5,973 nt of DNA from JBDSLU01 sp039916225 (GTDB taxonomy: Bacteria > Acidobacteriota > Vicinamibacteria > Vicinamibacterales > Vicinamibacteraceae): assembly GCA_039916225.1 (NCBI GenBank), contig JBDSLU010000573.1:1-5973 (forward strand), read 5' to 3'. The position numbers and the translations under genes were made by a program. Positions within the stretch are counted from its first letter, which is position 1; every line of letters starts with the position of its first letter. The notes beneath the pieces were generated by a model. It did not search any database and was not told the DNA's origin. It saw only the letters and a list, made by a program, of their open reading frames with translations. Shown here piece after piece: positions 1 to 5,547 of the stretch.

Positions 1-1177
1 TGCTGTTCGTGCCGTCGTCGATCGCCGCCATGTGCGCGTCGCCGCTGAGCACGATCAGCCGCGACGTCAACCCCAGCTTCGAGATGGTGCCGGCGATCTC
101 GGCGCGCTCGCGGGCGTACGGTTCCCAGCCGTGCCCGCTGCCCGGGTTCTCCTTGGTGATCCACGGCACCGTGTTGGCCCAGAAGACGACCGCCGCTTTC
201 TCGTCGGCCGCACGGGTCAGTTCGTCGACCAACCACTGCCGCTGACGCTGGCCGAGCATGGTGCGGCTGTTGGCGTCGGCGGCACGCTGCGGCGTCCGCT
301 CCGAGCGCGTGTCGGTGACGATGACGCGCGCCCGCCCGATGGTGAAGGCCTGGGCGATCGGCCCGATGGGTCCGACGCCGGGCGGCGCGTTCGGGGGAAT
401 CGCCGACAGTGGCAGCGGGTAGTGCGGCACGCGCTCGCGGTAGACGCGCTGCGCCGCCGCCCTCGTCACCGAGGTGCCGTCCGAATCGTCGGTGCCGTAG
501 TCGTGGTCGTCGAAGATGTAGACGATCGGCGACTCGCGGTAGAGCGCCGACTGGCGCGGTGAGCGCAGCACGCGGTTCGACGCCTCGCGGAACCGCCACG
601 GATCGTCGACGCCGATGTTGGCGTAGTGGAAATCGCCGAGGTGCAGGAAGAAGTGCGGCGCACGCTTGCGGATGGTCTCGAAGACCAGGTTGTTCGAACC
701 AGTCGAGGCGCACGAGCCGAAGGCGAAGGCGAACGAATACGGACCCTCGCCGAAGGTGCGGAAATGGCCGGCGCGCTCGTCGCGGCCCGCCACCGTCTCG
801 ACCACGTAGCGATAAGCGGTGTCGGGCTGCAGCCCGTCGACGTCGAAGGTGTGGACGCCGTCGGTCGACGGCGGCCCGGTCGGGTTCACGGTCCGCGCGG
901 CCGGATCGTCGGCGCGGCCTGCCCGGCCGTCGGCGCGGGTGACGATCAGCCGCACCGGGCCCTCGACCGTGACCCGCGCTCGCACCCGCGCGCTTCCCGA
1001 CGCAATGGCGCCCGACCATAGCCAATCGACGCCCGGCGCGGCCCGCTGCACCGCTTCGAGGATCCGTCCGGCCCCCTCCGGATCGAGAGCCAAGCCGGCC
1101 GCGGCAAGGCCGGCGGCGCGGGCCAGCACGGCCCGGCGTCCAGCGCGGGTCGGCGAGGCCCGCGGCCGCCGTGTCAT
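1..1177 (-). CDS. PhoD-like alkaline phosphatase/phosphodiesterase, Tat-exported, C-terminus cut by window edge
   Basis: I translated the minus strand from ATG 1177-1175 by hand and it stays open for 392 codons to the window edge, so the C-terminus is missing. Seen: an N-terminal twin-arginine region (GRRAVL, residues 13-18) followed by an Ala/Leu/Gly stretch (about 21-31), which looks like a Tat signal. A fibronectin-like N-terminal domain typical of PhoD proteins follows (about 52-142, ending GHFRTF). The metallophosphatase core has FGSC (153-156), HLGDFHY (179-185), DDHDYG (223-228), DTRSE (289-293) and LSGDAHMAAID (377-387), the last being the usual GD(V/A)H metal-binding motif. Family knowledge: PhoD enzymes are exported metal-dependent phosphomonoesterases/phosphodiesterases acting outside the cytoplasm. 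Inference: this one hydrolyses an extracytoplasmic phosphoester; the substrate is unknown. The start codon overlaps the upstream phosphatase stop (ATGA, 1174-1177) and has no Shine-Dalgarno sequence, so translation is probably coupled. Family assignment is firm; the exact activity is not. Confidence 0.9.
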   Translation of the reverse strand, partial: MTRRPRASPTRAGRRAVLARAAGLAAAGLALDPEGAGRILEAVQRAAPGVDWLWSGAIASGSARVRARVTVEGPVRLIVTRADGRAGRADDPAARTVNPTGPPSTDGVHTFDVDGLQPDTAYRYVVETVAGRDERAGHFRTFGEGPYSFAFAFGSCASTGSNNLVFETIRKRAPHFFLHLGDFHYANIGVDDPWRFREASNRVLRSPRQSALYRESPIVYIFDDHDYGTDDSDGTSVTRAAAQRVYRERVPHYPLPLSAIPPNAPPGVGPIGPIAQAFTIGRARVIVTDTRSERTPQRAADANSRTMLGQRQRQWLVDELTRAADEKAAVVFWANTVPWITKENPGSGHGWEPYARERAEIAGTISKLGLTSRLIVLSGDAHMAAIDDGTNS

Positions 1178-1866
1178 CGCGTCGGGCCGTCGGGACGCGA
1201 CTCGTCCCACCACTTCGAGAGCTGATGGCGGGAGCGGGTCGGCTGGTCGGTGTAGTGCGACGTGTCGTTGAAGAGCATCAAGCGGGCGCGCACGGTGTCG
1301 CGGAAATCGAGGATGTTCAGGCAGGCCGGGCTCTGGTCGAGGCGATCGCGATAGCCGCGCGCGTCGAAGCCGAGCAGGCTGCTGATCAGCAAGCGGATGG
1401 TGGCCTTGTGCGACACCACGGCGACGTTGGCGCCCGGATGGGCGACGACGATCTCGCGAATCACCGGCAGCGCCCGCGCCAGCACGAGCAGGCCCGACTC
1501 GCCGCCCTCGGGGGCGAACGTGAAGGGGTCCTCCTCCCACGCGGCGTACTCGTCAGCGAACTGCGATTCCACTTCGTTGCGGCGGAGTCCTTCCCAGCGG
1601 CCATGGGCGATCTCGCGCAGATTGTCGCGGACGATCGGGGTCAAGCCGTGCGGGCGGGCAACGTAGCCGGCCGTGTCCACGCATCGACGGAGCGGACTGC
1701 AGTAGACGGCGGCGAGTTTGTCGTCGGCCAGGCGATCGCCGAGCCGGGCGGCCTGCCGCTGGCCTTCTTCCGAGATGTCGACATCCACCGAGCCGGCGAA
1801 GCGATCCTCCGCGCTCAGGTTGGTGGCGCCGTGCCGAATCAGATAGAGCCGGGTGACGGTGCTCAT
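1174..1866 (-). CDS. Histidine phosphatase (phosphoglycerate mutase-like) family protein
   Basis: The product is 230 residues, usual for the single-domain histidine phosphatase branch. Seen: the catalytic LIRHG box near the N-terminus (residues 9-13, nucleophile His12), a SPLRR segment (57-61) with the phosphate-contacting Arg, a REIAHGRWEG segment (84-93) carrying the acid/base Glu85, and the second catalytic His in VVSHKATIR (151-158, His153). All four catalytic elements are present, so the enzyme should be active. SHK replaces the more common SHG. No signal peptide is visible, so it is probably cytoplasmic. Relatives include GpmB-, PhoE- and CobC-type phosphatases; the RF-G segment (22-25) and GRWEG resemble CobC (alpha-ribazole phosphatase) but also many broad-specificity members, so the substrate is unassigned. 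I chose ATG 1866 because it places the RHG box correctly and overlaps the upstream stop by 4 bases. An in-frame start farther upstream (2016) would add 50 low-complexity residues antisense-free but wholly inside the oxidoreductase gene. Confidence 0.92.
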   Translation of the reverse strand: MSTVTRLYLIRHGATNLSAEDRFAGSVDVDISEEGQRQAARLGDRLADDKLAAVYCSPLRRCVDTAGYVARPHGLTPIVRDNLREIAHGRWEGLRRNEVESQFADEYAAWEEDPFTFAPEGGESGLLVLARALPVIREIVVAHPGANVAVVSHKATIRLLISSLLGFDARGYRDRLDQSPACLNILDFRDTVRARLMLFNDTSHYTDQPTRSRHQLSKWWDESRPDGPTR

Positions 1867-2834
1867 GGCACGAGGACGATCTTGCCGGCCGCGCCACCGG
1901 CCATGACCGCTTCGTGCGCCTTGGCCGCCTCGGCGAGGGGCAGCTCGCGGTTGACGACCGGCTTCAGCGTGCCGGCCGCGAGGGCCGTCTGGACACCCGT
2001 GTTGACGGTCCGCCACTCGTCGGCGGTCATGTTCGGCAGCGTCATCCCGAACACGCTCGCTTCCTTGCCCATCAGCAGGCGCGGCGCGAAGTCGAGCGAG
2101 CCGCGGCTGCCGACGACCACGATGCGGCCGCGCGGCGCCAGCAGCTCGGCGTCTCGCGCCAGGTTGACGTTGGCCAGCATCTCGATGATGACGTCGGGAC
2201 CGCGTCCGCCGGCGGCCGCCTTGATCGCGGCGGCGGCGTCCGGCTGGCTGTGGTCGACGGCGTGCTGCGCACCGAGCGACGTGACCAGCTCGAGGCCCTT
2301 GGCCGTGCCCGCGGTGGCGATGACGGTGAGGCCGGCGGCGCGGGCCAGCTGGATCGCGGCGGTCCCGACCGCGCCGCTGCCGCCGTGGATCAGCACGGTC
2401 TCGCCGGCGACGACGCCAGCCTTCTGGAAGAGCGCCCGCCAGGCGGTGGAGCAGGGGACGCCGACGGCCGCGCCCTGCTGGAACGACAGCGATGCGGGCA
2501 GGGCGTGGACGTTGCGCGCGTCGTTGACGGTCAGCTCGGCATAGGCGCCGGTCGATGCCGCCATCGGGCCGGCCTGGTAGACCCGATCCCCGACCGCGAG
2601 GCCGCTGACCCCCTCGCCGAGGGCATCGACGACGCCGGCGCTGTCGCTGCCCGGTGTGTAGGGCAGGGACGGCTTGCTGGCATACGTACCGGCGCGGACG
2701 TAGGCCTCGACCGGATTGATGCCGACCGCGTGATTGCGGACCCGGATCTGGCCCGGTCCAGGCTGAGGATCCGGCACCTCGGCGAGCGTCAGGACCTCAG
2801 GTCCGCCGAAGGCCGTCACACGAATGGCGCGCAT
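1863..2834 (-). CDS. NADPH:quinone oxidoreductase, zeta-crystallin type (zinc-free MDR)
   Basis: The product is 323 residues, normal for medium-chain dehydrogenase/reductase quinone reductases. Seen: the conserved start MRAIRVTAFGGPEVL, then GINPVEAYVRAGTY (38-51), LPYTPGSDSAGVV (57-69), GDRVY (82-86), the cofactor-binding glycine motif in HGGSGAVGTAAIQLA (150-164), IIEMLANVNLARD (216-228) and GRIVVVGSRG (236-245). The IIEMLANVNL and VVVGSRG blocks match, from memory, vertebrate zeta-crystallin (CRYZ) more closely than E. coli Qor. No structural or catalytic zinc-ligand pattern is evident, as expected for this branch. Family knowledge: these soluble enzymes transfer electrons from NADPH to quinones or reduce activated alkenes. 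Inference: cytoplasmic quinone or electrophile detoxification. It is the first gene of the minus-strand operon; its stop overlaps the next ATG (1863-1866). The ATG at 2834 is fixed by the conserved N-terminus and lies only 27 bases from the divergent receptor start. Confidence 0.93.
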   Translation of the reverse strand: MRAIRVTAFGGPEVLTLAEVPDPQPGPGQIRVRNHAVGINPVEAYVRAGTYASKPSLPYTPGSDSAGVVDALGEGVSGLAVGDRVYQAGPMAASTGAYAELTVNDARNVHALPASLSFQQGAAVGVPCSTAWRALFQKAGVVAGETVLIHGGSGAVGTAAIQLARAAGLTVIATAGTAKGLELVTSLGAQHAVDHSQPDAAAAIKAAAGGRGPDVIIEMLANVNLARDAELLAPRGRIVVVGSRGSLDFAPRLLMGKEASVFGMTLPNMTADEWRTVNTGVQTALAAGTLKPVVNRELPLAEAAKAHEAVMAGGAAGKIVLVP

Positions 2835-2861
2835 GGCGGACAGGGTAACATTACGCCCGCA
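2835..2861. promoter_or_regulatory. 27-base divergent start-to-start gap with symmetric candidate -10 element
   Basis: This is the whole space between the oxidoreductase ATG (2834, minus) and the receptor ATG (2862, plus). It is less GC-rich than its surroundings and holds the near-palindrome GTAACATTAC (2845-2854). Read on plus, TAACAT (2846-2851) matches the -10 consensus at 4 of 6 positions; read on minus, TAATGT (2853-2848) matches at 3 of 6. Transcription from either would begin about 7 bases on, within a few bases of each start codon, giving leaderless or nearly leaderless messages. No Shine-Dalgarno sequence is present for either gene. Any -35 element would have to lie at the edge of, or inside, the opposite gene, and I see no clear one. 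The element could equally be an operator. This is inference from a short motif. Confidence 0.4.
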
Positions 2862-4691
2862 ATGATCAGAGCACGATGGACTTCGGCGCGCCACGGCGTG
2901 GTGGCGGCCCTGCTCGGACTGTCGGCGGCGACCGCCGCGGCACAATCCGCGACGCCCTCGACCCAGGCCCCCTCCAGCCCGGCCTCGGCCGACGTCCGTG
3001 AGACCGTCGTCGTGACCGGTTCCGTGTCGCCTGACGCGCTCGGCAGCCTCGGACGCACCCTCGTGATCCTGACCCGTGAAGACCTGGCCCGGCTGCCCGT
3101 CTCGACGCCGGTCGACGCCCTGCGGCTGGTGCCCAGCGTCGAGGTACGCGAGCGTGGACCGCGCGGCGTCCAGGCCGACTTCGCCATTCGCGGCGCCGGC
3201 TTCGGCCAGGCACTGGTGCTCGTCAACGGGTCCCGGCTGAACGATGCCCAGTCGGGGCACCACAACGGCGACATTCCGGTGTCGCTGCTCGACGTCGAGC
3301 GCATCGAAGTGCTGCTCGGCGGCGGCGCGTCGGTGCATGGCGCGGACGCCCTCGGCGGGGCCATCAACGTAATCACGCGGCGGGCCGGGCCCCGCTTCAA
3401 CGCCGACCTGGCGTTCGGCCAGCACGACCTGGTCGAAGCCGCGGCGTCGGTGAGCCTGGCGGCGCGCCCGGTCGAGCACGTCTTCTCCGGCGAGTTCAAC
3501 CGTTCGACCGGCTTCGCGCCGCACCGCGATCACGACGTCAAGCTGGCCCGCTACCAGGGGACCGTCGCGCAGGACACGACCGTGTCCGTCGCCTACCTGG
3601 ACAAGGAGTTCGGCGCCGCCGGCTTCTACGGCCCGTCGCCGTCGCGGGAATGGACCGACCAGACGCTGGTGAGCGGCGAGCATCGCTTCGCGCCGCGCGG
3701 CAGCTCGCTGCTGTCGATCGACGGCGCCTATCGATCGCACGGCGACCGTTTCGTCTACGACTGGACCCGGCCGTCGCTCTCGGACAACCGCCATCGCACC
3801 CACGCGGTGTCGGCCAACGGCCGCTGGCGCACCGCGCTCGGCGCCGGAACGCAGCTGTCGGTCGGCGGTTCGGCTGGCCGCGACGCCATCGACTCGACCG
3901 CGCTCGGCGAGCGCACGTTCACGCGGACCGGCGCGGTCGTCGAGCTGCGCCAGGCGATTGGCTCGCGGCTGGTCGTCCAGCCGGGCGTCCGCGTCGATCG
4001 TTACAACCGCTTCGGCACGGCCTGGAGCCCGGCCATCGCCGCCAGCGGCTGGATCGTGCCCAAGGTGCGCTGGCGCACGGCGACCGGCCGCAGCTTCCGC
4101 ATTCCCACCTACACCGAGCTCTATTACCGGGATCCGAACCACATCGCGTCGGACGATCTGTCGCCCGAGCGCGCCTGGTCGGCCGACGGCGGCATCGACG
4201 CGTTCGCCGGCGGGTGGATGGCGAGCGCCACGGTCTTTGGCCGATGGGACGCCGATGTCATCGACTGGGTTCGCGCCGTGCCGACCGAGCGCTGGCACAC
4301 CACGAACATCCGCGACGTCGACACCACGGGCGTCGAACTCGGGCTGTCGCGGCGGCTGGGCACCGCGCTGTGGGGCGTCCGCTACACGGGCCAGCAGGCC
4401 GCCGCCCCGACCCTGGCGCTGCTCTCGAAGTACGTCCTCGACTACGCGCCGCACGCGCTCTCGCTCTCGGGGGCGACGACCTGGCGCCGGCTCGACCTGG
4501 GCTCGCACGTCACCTACACCCGGCGGGCCGATGGCCGCGACTACTGGGTCGCCGACCTGCGCATCGCCCATCCCCTCGGCCGCGCCGAGGTCTACGCCGA
4601 TGTGGCCAACGCCTTCGATCAGGCGTATCAGGAAGTGAAGGGCGTCGACATGCCGGGGCGCTGGCTGAAGGTCGGCCTGCGGCTGCGCTGA
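2862..4691 (+). CDS. TonB-dependent outer-membrane receptor
   Basis: The product is 609 residues, the size of small siderophore/vitamin B12 receptors such as BtuB. Seen: a basic N-terminus and hydrophobic core (1-27) with probable signal-peptidase cleavage after ATAAA at residue 27; a Pro/Ser/Ala-rich linker (28-44); a TonB-box-like ETVVVTGS (47-54); a plug domain (about 55-174) with ALRLVPSVEVRERGPRG, FAIRGAGFGQALVLVNGSRLND, the family's DVERIEVL block (144-151) and GADALGGAINVITRR (160-174). A beta-barrel follows to the end, including RTATGRSFRIPTYTELYYRDPNH and the late-barrel motif DVANAFDQAYQE...MPGRW. Role: energy-coupled uptake of a bulky ligand across the outer membrane, needing TonB-ExbBD from elsewhere. 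The ligand (siderophore, cobalamin, sugar or other) cannot be told. No cobalamin riboswitch fits, since only 27 bases separate it from the divergent gene. The chain ends LRLR rather than in the usual aromatic residue. ATG 2862 is chosen because it gives a good signal peptide. Confidence 0.92.
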   Translation: MIRARWTSARHGVVAALLGLSAATAAAQSATPSTQAPSSPASADVRETVVVTGSVSPDALGSLGRTLVILTREDLARLPVSTPVDALRLVPSVEVRERGPRGVQADFAIRGAGFGQALVLVNGSRLNDAQSGHHNGDIPVSLLDVERIEVLLGGGASVHGADALGGAINVITRRAGPRFNADLAFGQHDLVEAAASVSLAARPVEHVFSGEFNRSTGFAPHRDHDVKLARYQGTVAQDTTVSVAYLDKEFGAAGFYGPSPSREWTDQTLVSGEHRFAPRGSSLLSIDGAYRSHGDRFVYDWTRPSLSDNRHRTHAVSANGRWRTALGAGTQLSVGGSAGRDAIDSTALGERTFTRTGAVVELRQAIGSRLVVQPGVRVDRYNRFGTAWSPAIAASGWIVPKVRWRTATGRSFRIPTYTELYYRDPNHIASDDLSPERAWSADGGIDAFAGGWMASATVFGRWDADVIDWVRAVPTERWHTTNIRDVDTTGVELGLSRRLGTALWGVRYTGQQAAAPTLALLSKYVLDYAPHALSLSGATTWRRLDLGSHVTYTRRADGRDYWVADLRIAHPLGRAEVYADVANAFDQAYQEVKGVDMPGRWLKVGLRLR

Positions 4692-4767
4692 GCGGTCCGC
4701 CGTGGCTGAGATGGGCGGCGGGCCAAACGTGGGAAACTCAGGGACGGGGAACGACGTCCAATACGCC
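4692..4767. other. Spacer between receptor and esterase genes, G-run rich, no clear terminator
   Basis: The 76 bases after the receptor stop contain a tiny GCGG-T-CCGC palindrome (4692-4700) but no stable hairpin followed by a T-run, so I see no intrinsic terminator. Five G-runs (4713-4715, 4720-4722, 4731-4733, 4741-4743, 4746-4749) lie on the plus strand. In-frame GTG 4702 and ATG 4711 could extend the esterase upstream, but the extension is Gly/Asn-rich and lacks protein-like conservation cues. Receptor and esterase could be co-transcribed, or the esterase could have its own promoter here; I cannot identify a convincing one. Confidence 0.5.
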
Positions 4768-4816
4768 ATGCCAAGGTGGGTCCTGGGAACGGGGAAATCG
4801 AACGGTCGCCGGTTCG
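4742..4816. repeat. Candidate interspersed repeat: three consecutive short hairpins
   Basis: Three inverted repeats lie in a row. GGACG (4742-4746) pairs with CGTCC (4755-4759). CCA-A-GG (4771-4776) pairs with CC-TGG (4782-4786) with one bulged A. CGAACGG (4799-4805) pairs with CC-G-GTTCG (4809-4816) around a three-base loop with one bulged G. ACGGGGAA occurs twice, at 4744-4751 and 4789-4796. Base composition differs from the flanking genes, with more A and G-runs. Bulged short-loop hairpins recall REP-type elements, but only one copy is in this window, so repeat status is inferred. It overlaps the putative 5' end of the esterase gene. Confidence 0.35.
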
Positions 4817-5547
4817 TGTCGGCAATGGCCGCCGCCGCGCTCGCGCTGGCGGCCGGCTGCGCGGCGCCGACTGACGGCGTCGGCGGGGCCACGCCACCGG
4901 CCGCGGATCGCCCACCCGCCTCGACCCAGGCCGCCGCTCCGGCCCCTCCCGCCGCCGATGCGGTGGCGTCGGCGCCGGTCGCGGTGCGTCCCCGCCTCGT
5001 GGTCCTGGGCGACAGCATCGCCGCCGGCTACGGGCTTCGCCGCGACGAGTCCTTCCCGGCCCGGCTCCAGGAGCGGATCGACCGCGAAGGGCTGGGCTAC
5101 GAAGTCGTCAACGCCGGCGTGTCGGGGGATACCTCGGCGGGCGGCCTCCGGCGCCTCGACTGGGCGCTCGACGGTGACGTCCGGGTCCTGATCGTCGAGC
5201 TTGGCGGCAACGATGGCCTGCGCGGGCTGCCGCCAGAGGAACTGAAGAAAAACCTGACCAACATCGTCCGTGCCGCACGCGACCGCCACCTGGCGGTCCT
5301 GCTGTGCGGCATGGAGGCGCCGCCCAACGCCGGCCCGGCCTACGCCACGGCCTTCCGCGAGGCCTTCAGCGCCGTCGCCCGCGACGAGCGCGTCCCGCTC
5401 GTGCGCTTCGTCCTCGACAACGTGGCCGGCATCGCGTCGCTGAACCAGGACGACGGGATCCACCCCAACGCGCGCGGCGCCCGAATCGTTGCGGACACGG
5501 TGTGGCCGGCCCTGCGGCCACTGCTCGGCACCGTGTCGCATTCATGA
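4768..5547 (+). CDS. tesA: TesA-like SGNH hydrolase (arylesterase/lysophospholipase), predicted lipoprotein
   Basis: From ATG 4768 the product is 259 residues. Seen: a basic segment with RRF, then an Ala/Leu core ending LALAAGC, a likely lipobox with Cys31; an Ala/Pro-rich linker (about 32-75); and an SGNH domain (about 76-259). Block I is VVLGDSIAAGYGL (catalytic Ser83), block II is NAGVSGDTSAGGL (Gly120), block III is VELGGNDGLRGL (Asn148), and block V is NQDDGIHPN (Asp229, His232), so the catalytic set is complete. The GDS, SGDTS, ELGGNDGLRG and QDDGIHPN blocks closely resemble E. coli TesA. Family knowledge: TesA is a periplasmic thioesterase I/protease I/lysophospholipase L1. Inference: membrane-anchored hydrolysis of acyl esters or lysophospholipids in the envelope. 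The start is uncertain: in-frame alternatives are GTG 4702, ATG 4711, GTG 4816 and ATG 4825, and none has a clear Shine-Dalgarno sequence. Its stop overlaps the ABC ATPase start (ATGA, 5544-5547). Confidence 0.9.
   Translation: MPRWVLGTGKSNGRRFVSAMAAAALALAAGCAAPTDGVGGATPPAADRPPASTQAAAPAPPAADAVASAPVAVRPRLVVLGDSIAAGYGLRRDESFPARLQERIDREGLGYEVVNAGVSGDTSAGGLRRLDWALDGDVRVLIVELGGNDGLRGLPPEELKKNLTNIVRAARDRHLAVLLCGMEAPPNAGPAYATAFREAFSAVARDERVPLVRFVLDNVAGIASLNQDDGIHPNARGARIVADTVWPALRPLLGTVSHS

Noticed and set aside
1867..2016. A longer N-terminus for the histidine phosphatase
   Set aside because: The 50 extra residues are low-complexity and encoded within the oxidoreductase gene; the ATGA overlap start at 1866 puts the RHG box at the normal distance from the N-terminus.
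1914..2861. An in-frame upstream extension of the receptor ORF across the oxidoreductase
   Set aside because: It is antisense to a clearly conserved gene, has low-complexity composition, and the signal peptide begins at 2862.
2835..2861. Cobalamin riboswitch upstream of the receptor
   Set aside because: The gap is only 27 bases, far too short, and no B12-box-like sequence was seen.
2956..2969. A 14-base identity (CCTCGACCCAGGCC) between receptor linker and esterase linker (4919-4932)
   Set aside because: It is short, lies in Pro/Ala/Ser-Thr-Gln linkers of biased composition, and flanking bases do not match well; chance is sufficient.
4692..4700. Intrinsic terminator after the receptor gene (GCGG-T-CCGC)
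   Set aside because: A four-base arm with a one-base loop cannot form a proper hairpin and no T-run follows.
1863..5018. A 1051-codon stop-free minus-strand frame covering the oxidoreductase and the antisense of the receptor and part of the esterase
   Set aside because: Only its last 323 codons are protein-like. The rest is an Arg/Ala/Gly-rich mirror of the receptor and esterase codons, expected at this GC content.
4738..5541. Minus-strand open frame opposite the esterase, and other long frames opposite the ABC and PhoD genes
   Set aside because: They have no family motifs and shadow genes with complete catalytic motifs.
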